NCBI RefSeq assembly: GCF_013394915.1 | Contig: NZ_CP056771.1 | Span: 186,001 to 250,000, forward strand | Direction: 5' to 3' | DNA length: 64,000 nt | Source of the DNA: Buchnera aphidicola (Aphis gossypii) | GTDB taxonomy: Bacteria > Pseudomonadota > Gammaproteobacteria > Enterobacterales > Enterobacteriaceae | Shown: positions 43,662 to 53,711 of the stretch, piece after piece | How positions within the stretch are numbered: the first letter of the stretch is position 1 | Layout of the letters: each line of letters opens with the position of its first letter | The notes under the pieces: model-generated | The model's database searches: none | Seen by the model: only the letters and a program-made list of their open reading frames with translations | Told to the model about the DNA's origin: nothing | Program-made: the position numbers and the translations under genes

Positions 43662-45950
43662 TTATATAATACAAGAACCGCTTGGACAATTGTCTTCTTT
43701 GTTTTTTGTATGTTGATAGAACTTATAATTATCTTCAGCTCCATCTCTGGTATTTTGATAATATAAAGTTTTAATTCCTAATTTATATGCTATAAGTAAG
43801 TCGTATAATAGTTGTTTCATAGGTATTTTTTCATTTGTAAAGCGTTTTGGGTCATAATTAGTATTAGCAGAAATGGATTGATCAATAAATTTTTGCATAA
43901 TAGCTACTAACTCTAAATAGCCAGTATTATTTGGTATATTCCAAAGTAATTCATATTGAAATTTTAATTTTTTATATTCTGGTACTACTTGCCTCAACAT
44001 CCCGTCTTTTGATACTTTTATACTTATAAATCCTCTTGGAGGCTCAATACCATTAGTAGCATTAGAGATTTGAGAAGATGTTTCCGAAGGCATTAAAGCA
44101 GATAGAGTAGAATTTCTTAAGCCATACTTTTTAATGTTTTTTCGTAGTAAATCCCAATTTAAGTGCAATGGTTCATTACATATAATATCTATATCTTTTT
44201 TATATGTATCTATTGGTAGCTTACCTAAGTAATAATTTGTTTGATGAAATAATATACATGATCCTTTTTCTTTAGCTAACTCACAAGACGCTTGCAACAA
44301 ATAATATTGTATTGCTTCAAAAGTTTTATGTGTTAAATTTTTTGCACTACCGTCAGAATAACGAACTTTGTTTTTAGCTAAATAATATGCAAAATTAATT
44401 ACACCGATACCTAAAGAACGTCTGGAAAGAGAAGAATTTTTCGCTGAGACTATTGGATAATTTTGATATTCTAATATCTCATCTAATGCTCGTACAGATA
44501 AAATAGATAACTCTTCAAGTTCTTTTAAATCTTTAATCAAACCTAGATTTAAAGCTGACAATGTACAAAGTGCTATTTCTCCATTTTCATCATAAATATC
44601 ATTTAATGGTTTTGTAGGTAATGTAATTTCTAAACATAAATTAGATTGTTTTATTGGAGCTAATTTAGGATTAAATGCGCTATGTGAATTACAATGATCT
44701 ACATTTTGTATGTAAATACGACCAGTAGAAGTTCTCTCTTGCATAATTAAAGAGAATAAATCAATCGCTTTGATATTTTTTTTTCTTATAGCTTTATTTT
44801 TTTCATATTGAATATATATTGATTGAAATTTTTTTTGATCAGAAAAGAAAGCTTCATATAATTCTGGGACATCAGAAGGGCTAAATAATGTGATATCTTC
44901 CCCTAATAACATTCTTTGATACATTAATTTATTGATTTGAACAGCATAATCGAGATGACGAACTCTATTTTCTTCAATACCCCGATTGTTTTTTAAAACT
45001 AATAAATTTTCAATTTCAAGATGCCATATTGGGTAAAATACTGTTGCTGCACCGCCTCTAACACCTCCTTGTGAGCAAGATTTAACAGCACTTTGAAAAT
45101 GTTTATAAAAAGGAATACATCCTGTATGAAATGCCTCTCCATTTCTAATTGAACTCCCTAAAGCTCTAATTTGACCAGCGTTAATTCCAATTCCTGCTCT
45201 TTGTGAAACATACTTGACAATGCAACTTGTTGTTGCATTAATAGAATTTAAATTATCTGCACATTCAATTAAAACACAAGAACTAAATTGACGAGTTGGC
45301 GTTCTTACACCTGACATTATTGGTGTAGGTAATGAAATTTTAAAAGTAGAAATAGCATTGTAAAAACGTTGAATATAATTCATTCGAATATTTTTAGGGT
45401 ATTTAGAAAATAAACATGCAGATATTAAAATATATAAAAATTGTGCACTTTCATAAATTTTTCCAGTAATACGATTTTGTAATAAGTATTTTCCTTCTAA
45501 TTGTTTTACAGCAGCGTAAGAGAAATTCATATCACGATGATGATCAACAAAAGAATTCATTATTTCATATTCTTTAAAAGAATAATCTCTTAATAAATTT
45601 TTATCGTATTTCCCTAAATTTACTAATTTTTTTACATGGTTGTATAGCATTGGTGGTTCAAATTGACCGTAAGCTTTTTTTCTAAGATGGAAAATGGCAA
45701 GTCTTGCAGCCATATATTGATAGTCAGGTGTTTCTTGAGATATTAAATCTGCTGCTGCTTTAATAATTGTTTCATGTATATTAACGGTCGTTATGTTGTC
45801 ATAAAATTGGATGCGTGAGCATAACTCTACTTGAGAAACAGATATATCTTCTAACCCCTTAGCAGCCCAATTTAAAACTTTATGAATTTTATCTAAGTTT
45901 ATTTTTTCTTTTTTTCCATTTCGTTTAGTCACAAATAGACTATTTTTCAT
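43662..45950 (-). CDS. nrdA: Ribonucleoside-diphosphate reductase subunit alpha
   Basis: Class Ia R1 catalytic subunit. The 762 residues (E. coli 761) have an N-terminal ATP-cone (about 1-95) for overall activity control, active-site cysteines in FSSCVLIE and NLCLEITLP (the radical Cys/Glu pair), the third in ALCTLSALNLG, a tyrosine pair near the C-terminus (KTLYYQNTRDG), and the mobile redox tail CPSGSC. Heads nrdA-nrdB-yfaE. I see no clear NrdR boxes in the 125-base gap toward gyrA. Confidence 0.97.
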   Translation of the reverse strand: MKNSLFVTKRNGKKEKINLDKIHKVLNWAAKGLEDISVSQVELCSRIQFYDNITTVNIHETIIKAAADLISQETPDYQYMAARLAIFHLRKKAYGQFEPPMLYNHVKKLVNLGKYDKNLLRDYSFKEYEIMNSFVDHHRDMNFSYAAVKQLEGKYLLQNRITGKIYESAQFLYILISACLFSKYPKNIRMNYIQRFYNAISTFKISLPTPIMSGVRTPTRQFSSCVLIECADNLNSINATTSCIVKYVSQRAGIGINAGQIRALGSSIRNGEAFHTGCIPFYKHFQSAVKSCSQGGVRGGAATVFYPIWHLEIENLLVLKNNRGIEENRVRHLDYAVQINKLMYQRMLLGEDITLFSPSDVPELYEAFFSDQKKFQSIYIQYEKNKAIRKKNIKAIDLFSLIMQERTSTGRIYIQNVDHCNSHSAFNPKLAPIKQSNLCLEITLPTKPLNDIYDENGEIALCTLSALNLGLIKDLKELEELSILSVRALDEILEYQNYPIVSAKNSSLSRRSLGIGVINFAYYLAKNKVRYSDGSAKNLTHKTFEAIQYYLLQASCELAKEKGSCILFHQTNYYLGKLPIDTYKKDIDIICNEPLHLNWDLLRKNIKKYGLRNSTLSALMPSETSSQISNATNGIEPPRGFISIKVSKDGMLRQVVPEYKKLKFQYELLWNIPNNTGYLELVAIMQKFIDQSISANTNYDPKRFTNEKIPMKQLLYDLLIAYKLGIKTLYYQNTRDGAEDNYKFYQHTKNKEDNCPSGSCII

Positions 45951-46075
45951 ATTTACTTAACCTGTTTTCACAAACACAATTTTATATAAAAATTTTTAAA
46001 TTTTTAACATAAAATATCACTTTTTTATAATTTTTTTATTATCAATACATTATATTGCGCAATTTACTGTGTAGC

Positions 46076-48586
46076 TTATATAATTGGCTCTACAATTCTT
46101 TGTAAAGCAACAACTTTTTCATTTTTTGATGTTCTTATTAAAATTACACCTTGTGTATTTCTTTTTAACACTCCTATTTCAGAAACTCTAATTCTAACTA
46201 ATGTTCCTGCGTTAGTAATCATCATAATTTGATCTTTTTCTACTACTTGTATAGCTCCAATAATTTTCCCTTTTTTTTTCGTTATTTTTATTGAAATAAC
46301 ACCTTGTGTTGCACGTGATTTAATTGGAAAATCAGAGATTTTTGTACGTTTTCCGTACCCATTATTAGTTGCTATTAAAATACTTTCTTTTTCGCTTGGT
46401 ACAATTAATGAAACTACTTTATCGTTTTTTAAGATTTTTATTCCTCTTACCCCAGAAGCTGTTCTTCCCATCGTTCTTACACTGTTTTCTGAAAATTGAA
46501 CCACCTTTCCATTTTGAGTAAATAACATAATATTATTATTTCCATTAGTCAGTGCAACTCCAATTAATTCATCATTAGATCTTAAATTAATAGCTATAAT
46601 TCCAGTAGATCTAGGTTTTTGAAAATTTTTTAAAGAACTTTTTTTTACTACGCCTTGAGCTGTGGCCATAAAAATATTAAGGTTATCTTTATATTCGTGA
46701 AAAGGTAAAATAGCGGTAATTCTTTCTTTTCTAGTTAATGGTAATAAGTTCACTATAGGTCTACCTTTTGCATGTCTACTAGATTCTGGCAAATGATATA
46801 CCTTCATCCAGTATAAAATGCCTCGACTAGAAAAACATAAGATAGTATCATGCGTATTTGCAATAACTAAATTTTGTATAAAATCTTCTTCTTTGGTTTT
46901 AGCAGCTAATTTTCCCTTTCCTCCTCTTTTTTGGGCATTATAATCAGAAATAGGCTGATATTTAACATATCCTGAATGAGACAATGTAACTACTACATCT
47001 TCCTGGTTAATTAAATCTTCAATGTTAATATCAGTGTGACGTTCAATTATTTCTGTTTTTCTTTTATCATGAAAGTTGTGTTGCACTAATAATAATTCTG
47101 ATTTAATTACTGAAAGCATGCGATTTGGATTTTTTAAGATTTCTTCAAGTTCTATAGTTTTTTTTACTAAATTATTATATTCTAGAATAATTTTATCTTT
47201 TTCTAAATTAGTCAATCTTTGTAATTTTAAATCTAAAATTGATTGTACTTGTTTTTCACTAAAGTAGTAATAATTCTTTTTTTGATTTTTTTCTTTTGTT
47301 TCTATAGTTTTTTGATTATTATTTTTTATACTTTTATTTGTCCATTTTTTTTCTATAATAAGTTTTTTAGCTTCTATTGAATTTCTAGAGTTCTTTATCA
47401 AGTCAATAATCACATGAATATTCATTAAAGCAACATTTAGCCCTTCAAGAATATGAGTGCGTTTTAGTGTTTTTTTTAATTCAAAAATACTACGACGTGT
47501 TACAATTTCTTTTCTATGCAATATGAAATGTTTAATTATTTCTTTTAAAGATAAAGTTTTTGGTTGTCCTCGGTATAATGCAACCATATTTATCCCAAAA
47601 GATATTTGTAATTGAGTAAGAGCATATAATTGGTTTAAAATTATTTCTGATAAAGTTTCTTTTTTAATTTCAATTACAATTCTCATCCCATCTTTATCAG
47701 ATTCATCACGTAAAGCTGTAATGCCATCAATTTTTTTATCTTTTACTAGTTCTGCTATTTTTTCTATTAAACGTGATTTGTTAACTTGATAAGGAATTTC
47801 ATAAAAAATAATACTTTCTTTGTTGTTTTTTTGATTTCTTTCAATTTTATTGCGTGCTCGAATATAAATTTTGCCTTTTCCAGTACGATACGCTTCTTCA
47901 ATTCCTTTTTTTCCATTAATAATTCCTGCAGTTGGAAAATCTGGACCCGGAATATGTTTTATTAACTCTTTTAAGGTGATATCTTTGTTTTCTATATATG
48001 CTAAACATCCATTAATTACTTCATATAAATTATGAGGAGGAATGTTTGTTGCCATTCCAACAGCTATTCCAGATGATCCATTAATTAAAAGATTCGGTAT
48101 TTTAGATGGCAATATTTCAGGGATATATTCAGTTCCATCATAATTAGGTATGAACTCAACAGTATCTTTTTCAAGATCTGATAACAGCTCATGAGCAATT
48201 TTAGACATACGAATCTCTGTATATCGCATTGCTGCTGCCGCATCTCCATCTACTGATCCGAAATTTCCTTGACCATCTATTAACATATACCTTAATGAAA
48301 AATTTTGAGCCATTCGAACTATTGAATCATAAACTGCAGAATCTCCGTGTGGATGGTATTTCCCAATTACATCACCTACAATTCTAGCAGATTTTTTATA
48401 TGACTTATTCCAATCATTGTTTAATATGTACATTGCAAAAAGTATTCTTCGATGCACGGGTTTCAGACCATCTCGAACATCAGGTAAAGCTCTTCCAACT
48501 ATAACAGACATCGCATAGTCTAAATAAGAACTTTTTAATTCTTCTTCAATATTAACTTGTATGATTTCTCGTGCAAGTTCTTTCAT
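46076..48586 (-). CDS. gyrA: DNA gyrase subunit A
   Basis: Introduces negative supercoils with GyrB. The 836 residues (E. coli 875) contain the catalytic tyrosine in [10 protein letters not shown], the quinolone-pocket region [17 protein letters not shown], the coiled-coil gate, and a six-bladed C-terminal beta-pinwheel with the GyrA box QKRGGKGK. The acidic C-terminal tail of E. coli is missing, and a Lys/Asn-rich segment lies near residues 415-440. Divergent from the DUF2076 gene over 254 bases of AT-rich sequence. Confidence 0.97.
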   Translation of the reverse strand: MKELAREIIQVNIEEELKSSYLDYAMSVIVGRALPDVRDGLKPVHRRILFAMYILNNDWNKSYKKSARIVGDVIGKYHPHGDSAVYDSIVRMAQNFSLRYMLIDGQGNFGSVDGDAAAAMRYTEIRMSKIAHELLSDLEKDTVEFIPNYDGTEYIPEILPSKIPNLLINGSSGIAVGMATNIPPHNLYEVINGCLAYIENKDITLKELIKHIPGPDFPTAGIINGKKGIEEAYRTGKGKIYIRARNKIERNQKNNKESIIFYEIPYQVNKSRLIEKIAELVKDKKIDGITALRDESDKDGMRIVIEIKKETLSEIILNQLYALTQLQISFGINMVALYRGQPKTLSLKEIIKHFILHRKEIVTRRSIFELKKTLKRTHILEGLNVALMNIHVIIDLIKNSRNSIEAKKLIIEKKWTNKSIKNNNQKTIETKEKNQKKNYYYFSEKQVQSILDLKLQRLTNLEKDKIILEYNNLVKKTIELEEILKNPNRMLSVIKSELLLVQHNFHDKRKTEIIERHTDINIEDLINQEDVVVTLSHSGYVKYQPISDYNAQKRGGKGKLAAKTKEEDFIQNLVIANTHDTILCFSSRGILYWMKVYHLPESSRHAKGRPIVNLLPLTRKERITAILPFHEYKDNLNIFMATAQGVVKKSSLKNFQKPRSTGIIAINLRSNDELIGVALTNGNNNIMLFTQNGKVVQFSENSVRTMGRTASGVRGIKILKNDKVVSLIVPSEKESILIATNNGYGKRTKISDFPIKSRATQGVISIKITKKKGKIIGAIQVVEKDQIMMITNAGTLVRIRVSEIGVLKRNTQGVILIRTSKNEKVVALQRIVEPII

Positions 48587-48840
48587 AGTAACTATTTTCT
48601 CTTTTAAATTTGATGAAATTAAGTGAAAATTATAACATAATTAAAATATTAGATGCATTGAAAGAAATAAATTCTAAATTTAAAATATTTTTATTTAATT
48701 ATTAATATGTTAAAAATATATTTTATATTGTTTATTTCAAATGAAAGTATTAAAATAATAGCTTATTAAAATTATTTTATTAATATTTATCAATATTAAA
48801 AATAATATTTTTTAAGTATAATTAAATATGAGATTTTTTT

Positions 48841-49593
48841 ATGAAAGATGCAGAAAAAAAATTAATAGAAAATTTATTTTGTCGTTTAAAAAAAACTGAA
48901 TTAAATTCTTTTGAACGAGATACTGAAGCAAATAGTTTAATTCAAGATTTAGTAAAAAATCAACCATATTCTTCTTATTACATGACACAAACAATTTTGA
49001 TTCAAGAAACAGCAATAAAAAAACTAAGTTTAAAAGTTGAAGAATTAAATAAAAAGATATCAGATTTAAAATTAAATCAACCGAATAAAAAATCAAGTTT
49101 CTTATCTAATTTGTTTAAAAAAGAATCAATTCCTTCAGAAAGGTCTAACAATGTTTGGAAAAGTAATCAAAATATTACAGGATCGTATAATCCTTTACCA
49201 GTATCTCCTTCAACTATGAGTAATAGTGCAAGTAACAGTGGTGGTGCTAGCAATGGTTTTCTTAAAAATGCTTTGCAAACAGCAACTGGTGTAGCAGGAG
49301 GAATGGTTTTAGGTAATATGTTGATGAATATTTTTAATCATAGCAAACCTGAAGAAGAGGTATTTGATACCATTAATGAATCTTCTATATCTAATATAGA
49401 AGACAGTGAATTTCATAGCAATATTGAACACAATTTAGTTGATTATAACAATAATGATGAAAGCTCTTTTGATATCTCTGAAAATACATCTAATTTTAAC
49501 GATGAGTATATTGATGAAATAAGCAATTCAGAAGGAAATAGTGATATAAATAATGATATAATAAGCGATATAAATGATGATAATTTTATTTAA
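48841..49593 (+). CDS. DUF2076 family protein of unknown function
   Basis: No function known to me. The 250-residue protein fits DUF2076: an N-terminal helical domain (EKKLIENLFCRLKKTE, RDTEANSLIQDLVKNQP, YYMTQTILIQETAIKKL) ending in a predicted coiled coil (about residues 55-80), a Ser/Asn-rich linker, a glycine-rich hydrophobic helix at about 146-168 (LQTATGVAGGMVLGNMLMNIF) that could insert in a membrane or form a glycine zipper, and a very acidic Asp/Asn/Ser tail of some 75 residues. No signal peptide is visible. A TATAAT (48817-48822) lies shortly upstream but lacks a good -35. It converges with the peroxiredoxin gene. Confidence 0.8.
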   Translation: MKDAEKKLIENLFCRLKKTELNSFERDTEANSLIQDLVKNQPYSSYYMTQTILIQETAIKKLSLKVEELNKKISDLKLNQPNKKSSFLSNLFKKESIPSERSNNVWKSNQNITGSYNPLPVSPSTMSNSASNSGGASNGFLKNALQTATGVAGGMVLGNMLMNIFNHSKPEEEVFDTINESSISNIEDSEFHSNIEHNLVDYNNNDESSFDISENTSNFNDEYIDEISNSEGNSDINNDIISDINDDNFI

Positions 49594-49641
49594 TTGTTAA
49601 AATATTTTACGTAGAAATTATTTTGCATTCAATAATTTAAA

Positions 49642-49670
49642 TAAAGCCAGCATATTTTTTGCTGACTTTA
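49642..49670. terminator. Terminator hairpin between DUF2076 gene and peroxiredoxin gene
   Basis: TAAAGCCAGCA pairs with TGCTGACTTTA around a 7-base loop. The single non-complementary position is C-A on the plus transcript but a G-U wobble on the minus transcript, so the hairpin is better for the peroxiredoxin gene, whose stop is 17 bases away. Confidence 0.65.
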
Positions 49671-49686
49671 AAATAAAAAATAATTT

Positions 49687-50283
49687 TTAAGAAAAATGTT
49701 TGTCTAAATATGAAGAAATTCCTTTTAAAGAAGTAGTTATTCCATCTTTTCCTGGTTCCCAATTCGCAGGACATACTTCTCCATATTTATTATGAAATTC
49801 TATAGCGTCTATCATTCGTATGATTTCATTTATATTGCGTCCAAATGGAAGATCATTAACAACCTGATGACGTATTGTCCAATTTGCATCGATTAAGAAT
49901 GAAGCTCTTAGTGCTATATTAAATGTTGGATGTTCAATTCCATAAGCTTTTTGAATTTCATGTTTAATATCAGATATCATTGGAAATTTAATCTTTCCAA
50001 TTCCACCATTTTTAGGCGCGGTGTTTTGCCATGCTTGATGAACAAAAACACTGTCAATAGAAACACCTACAATTTTTACATTTCGTTTATGAAATTCTTC
50101 ATAAGATTTATTAAATTCCATGATTTCAGAAGGACATACAAAAGTAAAATCCATAGGCCAAAAAAACAATATCACTGATTGACCGTTAGAATATTTTTTA
50201 AAATCAAAAGTATTTGTGATTTCACCGTTACCTAAAATTGCTGGAGCTATAAAATTTGGTGCTTTTTTTGTGACTAAAACCAT
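49687..50283 (-). CDS. ahpC: 2-Cys peroxiredoxin (Tsa/AhpC family)
   Basis: Thiol peroxidase for hydrogen peroxide and organic peroxides. The 198 residues hold the peroxidatic cysteine in PMDFTFVCPSEI (about residue 50) and the resolving cysteine in GEVCPANWEPGKDG, with the C-terminal extension of typical 2-Cys enzymes. It resembles the Tsa/Prx1 branch more than E. coli AhpC (187 residues), so reduction probably relies on thioredoxin rather than AhpF; no ahpF is seen here. A CTCC/GGAG ribosome-binding site lies just before the ATG. Confidence 0.93.
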   Translation of the reverse strand: MVLVTKKAPNFIAPAILGNGEITNTFDFKKYSNGQSVILFFWPMDFTFVCPSEIMEFNKSYEEFHKRNVKIVGVSIDSVFVHQAWQNTAPKNGGIGKIKFPMISDIKHEIQKAYGIEHPTFNIALRASFLIDANWTIRHQVVNDLPFGRNINEIIRMIDAIEFHNKYGEVCPANWEPGKDGITTSLKGISSYLDKHFS

Positions 50284-50369
50284 TTTTTTCTCCTTTTATT
50301 TTGAAATATAATTAAATTTCTACTTTTTTAAAAAATATTTTATTTAATTAATTGATAAAAGAGTTATTT

Positions 50370-51035
50370 ATGAATACTAGTTTAACTTGGAAAGATATTT
50401 TATCTCAAGAAAAAAAAAAATATTTTTTTGATATGATTAATTACATTAAAAAAGAACGTTTAAAAAAAATAATATATCCTTCTTCAAAAGATATGTTTAA
50501 TGCTTTTTTATTAACTTCTTTTGATGAAATTAAAGTAGTTATTATTGGTCAAGATCCTTATTTCTCAAAAAATCAAGCGCATGGTTTAGCATTTTCAGTG
50601 CCTAAAAATAAAAATATACCACCTTCTTTAAAAAATATATATAAAGAATTAAATAATGATTTTAAAAAAAGATATATATTTCACCATGGTTGTCTTGAGA
50701 ATTGGGCAAAACAAGGAGTTTTTTTGTTAAATACTATTTTGACGGTTGAGTCAGGAAAACCAAAATCTCATAATAATATAGGATGGGAAATATTTACTAA
50801 TAAAGTAATTTCTTGTATTAGCCAATATAAAAAATCTATTGTTTTCTTACTTTGGGGGGGCAATGCTCATAAAAAATATAACTTAATTGATATAAATAAA
50901 CATTATATTTTAAAATCATCCCACCCATCTCCATTATCAGCTAATCGAGGTTTTTTTGGGTGCAAACATTTTTCTAAAACTAATAAAATATTAACTAAAT
51001 GTAAAAAAAAAGAAATTAATTGGTTTGATATTTAG
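50370..51035 (+). CDS. ung: Uracil-DNA glycosylase
   Basis: Family 1 enzyme that removes uracil from DNA, a relevant repair step in a genome drifting to AT. I start at the ATG of MNTSLTWKDILSQEK (221 residues; E. coli 229), with GAG 6-7 bases upstream; a TTG six codons earlier is not needed. The catalytic Asp is in GQDPYF, the uracil-binding Asn in LLNTILTV, and the second catalytic His in SHPSPLSANRGFFG. The usual GQDPYHG reads GQDPYFS, so the His after the active-site Tyr is Phe. An A11 tract lies at 50410-50420. Confidence 0.95.
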   Translation: MNTSLTWKDILSQEKKKYFFDMINYIKKERLKKIIYPSSKDMFNAFLLTSFDEIKVVIIGQDPYFSKNQAHGLAFSVPKNKNIPPSLKNIYKELNNDFKKRYIFHHGCLENWAKQGVFLLNTILTVESGKPKSHNNIGWEIFTNKVISCISQYKKSIVFLLWGGNAHKKYNLIDINKHYILKSSHPSPLSANRGFFGCKHFSKTNKILTKCKKKEINWFDI

Positions 51036-51045
51036 ATTTATATGT

Positions 51046-51081
51046 AAAAATAGAAAAAATTTAAAAATTTTTTCTATTTTT
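51046..51081. terminator. Terminator hairpin between ung and grpE
   Basis: AAAAATAGAAAAAATT pairs perfectly over 16 bp with AATTTTTTCTATTTTT around a TAAA loop. It lies between two convergent genes. Almost all pairs are A-T, so it is thermodynamically modest, but the U-runs make it a plausible bidirectional terminator. Confidence 0.6.
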
Positions 51082-51124
51082 TATCTTAAATAGTGTAATT
51101 TTTTTAATTAGAAATATAAATTTT

Positions 51125-51700
51125 TTAAATTTTAGAAATTTTTACTAATGCTTTTCGAATAACAATATTATTAAAGCTTAAACCTATTCGTTTTATTGAA
51201 ATAATACGATCAGGTTGTATTTCTGTTGAATTTTCGGTTAATATAATATTATGAATTTTTGGATTAAAAATTTCATTTTTTTTGCCTTCTTTTTTTACTC
51301 CAAATTTATATATTATTTTAAATAAAGACTCTAATATTAATTTTATTCCTTGTACTAATGGTTTTTCATCTAAATTTAATTTCTTAGATAAAGATAAAGT
51401 ATCTTCTAGCGCATCAATGATAGGAACAATTTTTTTAAAAAATTCTTCTTTTTTTATGTTTTTGATATTTTTTATTTTTATTTCAGCATCTTTTTTAATG
51501 TTTTCTATATGAGCTAAATGTCTTAATTGTATATCATGTATTTTTTTTTGATTATTAAATATCTTTTCTTTTAATTCGCTTAATTGATTTGTATTATTTT
51601 TTTCAACTTCAGAAGTATCATGTATTTTTTTTTCAATTTCTTTTTTTATGTCTTTTTTTTCGATATTTTTATTTTTTGGTTGTTTTTCTTCAGTATCCAT
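51125..51700 (-). CDS. grpE: Nucleotide exchange factor GrpE
   Basis: Releases ADP from DnaK. The 191 residues (E. coli 197) have a charged Lys/Glu-rich N-terminus, a long coiled-coil helix (about 35-95), and the conserved beta-domain (PIIDALEDTLSLSKKL, LVQGIKLILESLFKI, NPKIHNIILTENS). The C-terminus is diverged from the family. In E. coli grpE is heat induced, but I found no sigma-32-like promoter in the 108-base divergent gap to nadK. Confidence 0.94.
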   Translation of the reverse strand: MDTEEKQPKNKNIEKKDIKKEIEKKIHDTSEVEKNNTNQLSELKEKIFNNQKKIHDIQLRHLAHIENIKKDAEIKIKNIKNIKKEEFFKKIVPIIDALEDTLSLSKKLNLDEKPLVQGIKLILESLFKIIYKFGVKKEGKKNEIFNPKIHNIILTENSTEIQPDRIISIKRIGLSFNNIVIRKALVKISKI

Positions 51701-51808
51701 AATATCACCGTTTTGAACATTACTGATTAGTTAAATATAGATTTATTGATATGTCTTTTAAGTTGATTCATGTATTAATTATATATATTCATTAGGAATT
51801 TTAATTTA

Positions 51809-52687
51809 ATGAAACAATATTTTAATTGTATCGGTATTGTTGGACGCCCTCGTCATTCTAATGCATTAAAAACACATGAGATGCTTTATAGATGGCTAAT
51901 TAAAAGAGGTTATAAAGTTTTTATTGAATATAATATTTCCAAAAAATTAAAGTTAAAAAACCCAAAAACTGCTACATTAATAGAAATTGGTCAACTTTGC
52001 GATTTAGCTATAGTAATTGGTGGAGATGGAAATTTATTATGTACTGCTAGAATTTTATCATATTTTAATATTAAAATCATTGGTATTAATCGAGGCAATT
52101 TAGGTTTTTTAACAGATTTAAATCCTGATAATCGATTTAAAAAATTATCAGAAGTTTTGTCTGGAAATTATTTTATAGAACATCGTTTCTTATTAGATGT
52201 AAAAATTTATAATAAAAAAAAGCTTTATAAATCTAGTATAGCTGTTAATGAGGTTGTTTTACATCCTAAACATGTAGCTCATATGATAGAATTTGAAGTT
52301 TATATTGACGAAAAATTTGCTTTTTCACAACGTTCAGATGGTTTAATTATTTCAACTCCTACTGGTTCTACGGGTTACTCGCTTTCTGCGGGAGGACCAA
52401 TTATAGTAACTTCTTTAGAAGCAATATTATTAACACCCATGTTTCCTCATACTTTGTCAGCTCGACCATTAGTTATTAGCAGTGATAGTATAATTTGTTT
52501 AAAGTTTTCTGATTTAGAGAAAGGTTTAAAAATTAGTTGTGATAGTCAAATAGTTTTTCCGATCAATAAAAATGAATATGTTTTACTTCAAAAAAGCAAT
52601 TATTATTTAAGTTTTGTGCATCCTAAAAGTTATAACTATTTTAAAACTTTAACTTCAAAACTAAATTGGTCTAAAAAATTTTTTTAA
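51809..52687 (+). CDS. nadK: NAD kinase
   Basis: Phosphorylates NAD to NADP. The 292 residues equal E. coli. The catalytic GGDGN motif is in [16 protein letters not shown], followed by [13 protein letters not shown], and the substrate-binding [17 protein letters not shown]. Divergent from grpE as in E. coli; recN, which follows nadK in E. coli, is missing, so bamE comes next. Confidence 0.97.
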   Translation: MKQYFNCIGIVGRPRHSNALKTHEMLYRWLIKRGYKVFIEYNISKKLKLKNPKTATLIEIGQLCDLAIVIGGDGNLLCTARILSYFNIKIIGINRGNLGFLTDLNPDNRFKKLSEVLSGNYFIEHRFLLDVKIYNKKKLYKSSIAVNEVVLHPKHVAHMIEFEVYIDEKFAFSQRSDGLIISTPTGSTGYSLSAGGPIIVTSLEAILLTPMFPHTLSARPLVISSDSIICLKFSDLEKGLKISCDSQIVFPINKNEYVLLQKSNYYLSFVHPKSYNYFKTLTSKLNWSKKFF

Positions 52688-52827
52688 GAATTATATAATA
52701 TTTTTAACATATGGAACATATAAAAATAATTTAATAAAAAATTTTTAATTATATTTTGTACAACAGCGTTACTATAAAAGTTTTAGTTGAAAATATTCGA
52801 TATGAAATATTAGGAAATAATTGATTA

Positions 52828-53154
52828 ATGAATATACAAGTTTCTATAATTAAAATATTATTAATAATTTTTTTGCTGACTAGTTGTTCATTTTTTGGCA
52901 ATAAAAGTTATAATTCTAATAATATAGATGCATTATACTTAAATCTAAGCGAATTTAAAAAAAATTATAAAGGTATGACGAGAGAGCAAATAATTTATAT
53001 TTTTGGTGATCCGATAGTTTCTGATTCTTTTGACAATGCTTATCATTATATTTTTTGTCAACGATTTAAAAAAAATATATGTAAAAAAATTGTATTAAAT
53101 ATTTTTTTTGAAAACGATAAAGTTTGTTATTTTAATCTAGAACAATTTAAATAA
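52828..53154 (+). CDS. bamE: Outer-membrane assembly lipoprotein BamE
   Basis: Accessory lipoprotein of the BAM complex that inserts beta-barrel proteins. The 108 residues (E. coli 113) start with a short hydrophobic signal ending in the lipobox LLTSC (Cys about residue 21), to be processed by LspA. The SmpA/OmlA core is recognisable: YKGMTREQIIYIFGDPIVSD against E. coli VGMTQQQVAYALGTPLMSD, and YHYIFCQ against FYVFRQ. The position between nadK and ssrA is ancestral. Confidence 0.9.
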   Translation: MNIQVSIIKILLIIFLLTSCSFFGNKSYNSNNIDALYLNLSEFKKNYKGMTREQIIYIFGDPIVSDSFDNAYHYIFCQRFKKNICKKIVLNIFFENDKVCYFNLEQFK

Positions 53155-53173
53155 TTTTAAAATTTTAAAATTT

Positions 53174-53545
53174 TGGAGCTGGCGGGATTTGAACCCGCGT
53201 CCAAAATTTCTATAAATAAAGATACTACATGCTTATTTTTTCTTGGTATTAAGTTCTTTTCCTAATTTAGAAAAACACAATTTTAGGAATATATCTTAAA
53301 AATATTTTTTCGTGTTATTATTAAGATTTATTTCACGTTTTCTCTTTAATCAATAAACCTTTAATAATTTCTCGTTATAAAAGAGATAATATTGAGAATA
53401 AAGGGCATTAGAACAGTTTTTTAAGCTGCTAATGCGTAGTTTTGTTTGTTATTTGCAGCTATTTTTTACGGCTTTTTACGAGGCAAACCGTTCCTCGGCA
53501 TGCACTTTATTTTTTTGATAATTTTGTCGAATCCAGAACAGCCCC
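53174..53545 (-). ncRNA. ssrA: tmRNA (ssrA)
   Basis: Rescues stalled ribosomes and tags the nascent chain. The 5' end GGGGCTG (53545-53539) pairs with CAGCTCC at the 3' end (53181-53175, one G-U), forming the alanine-type acceptor with its G3-U pair; a T-arm with GGTTCAAATCC precedes it. The tag reading frame (53457-53422) encodes ANNKQNYALAA and a TAA stop. After the discriminator A the genome reads AAA, so the CCA end is not encoded and must be added. A possible promoter TAGACA-N16-TAATAC lies at 53625-53603. It is convergent with bamE; in E. coli, as I remember, ssrA runs in the same direction as bamE. Confidence 0.96.
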
Positions 53546-53711
53546 ATATAATGAATACCATAAAATACTAACATAAATATGTATAAAGCATTAACCATCT
53601 AAGTATTACAAAAAAAAATAAACTTGTCTATAAAATATTTTAAAAAGCATTTAAACTTTGAAAGTTATTTTAATATTTTTTAGATTTATGAATTTTAAAA
53701 TGGAGCAACGC

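Noticed and set aside
48817-48822. TATAAT upstream of the DUF2076 gene as a full promoter
   Set aside because: The -35 region is a plain A/T stretch, so the match is not above background.
48839-49096. Open frame of 85 codons on the minus strand opposite the DUF2076 gene
   Set aside because: Leu/Phe-rich shadow of the Lys/Asn-rich coding strand; the plus-strand frame fits a known domain family.
51701-51808. Possible sigma-32 promoter for grpE
   Set aside because: The best match, CTTAAAA with CTATATTT, has no CCCC core, unlike the clear dnaK site.
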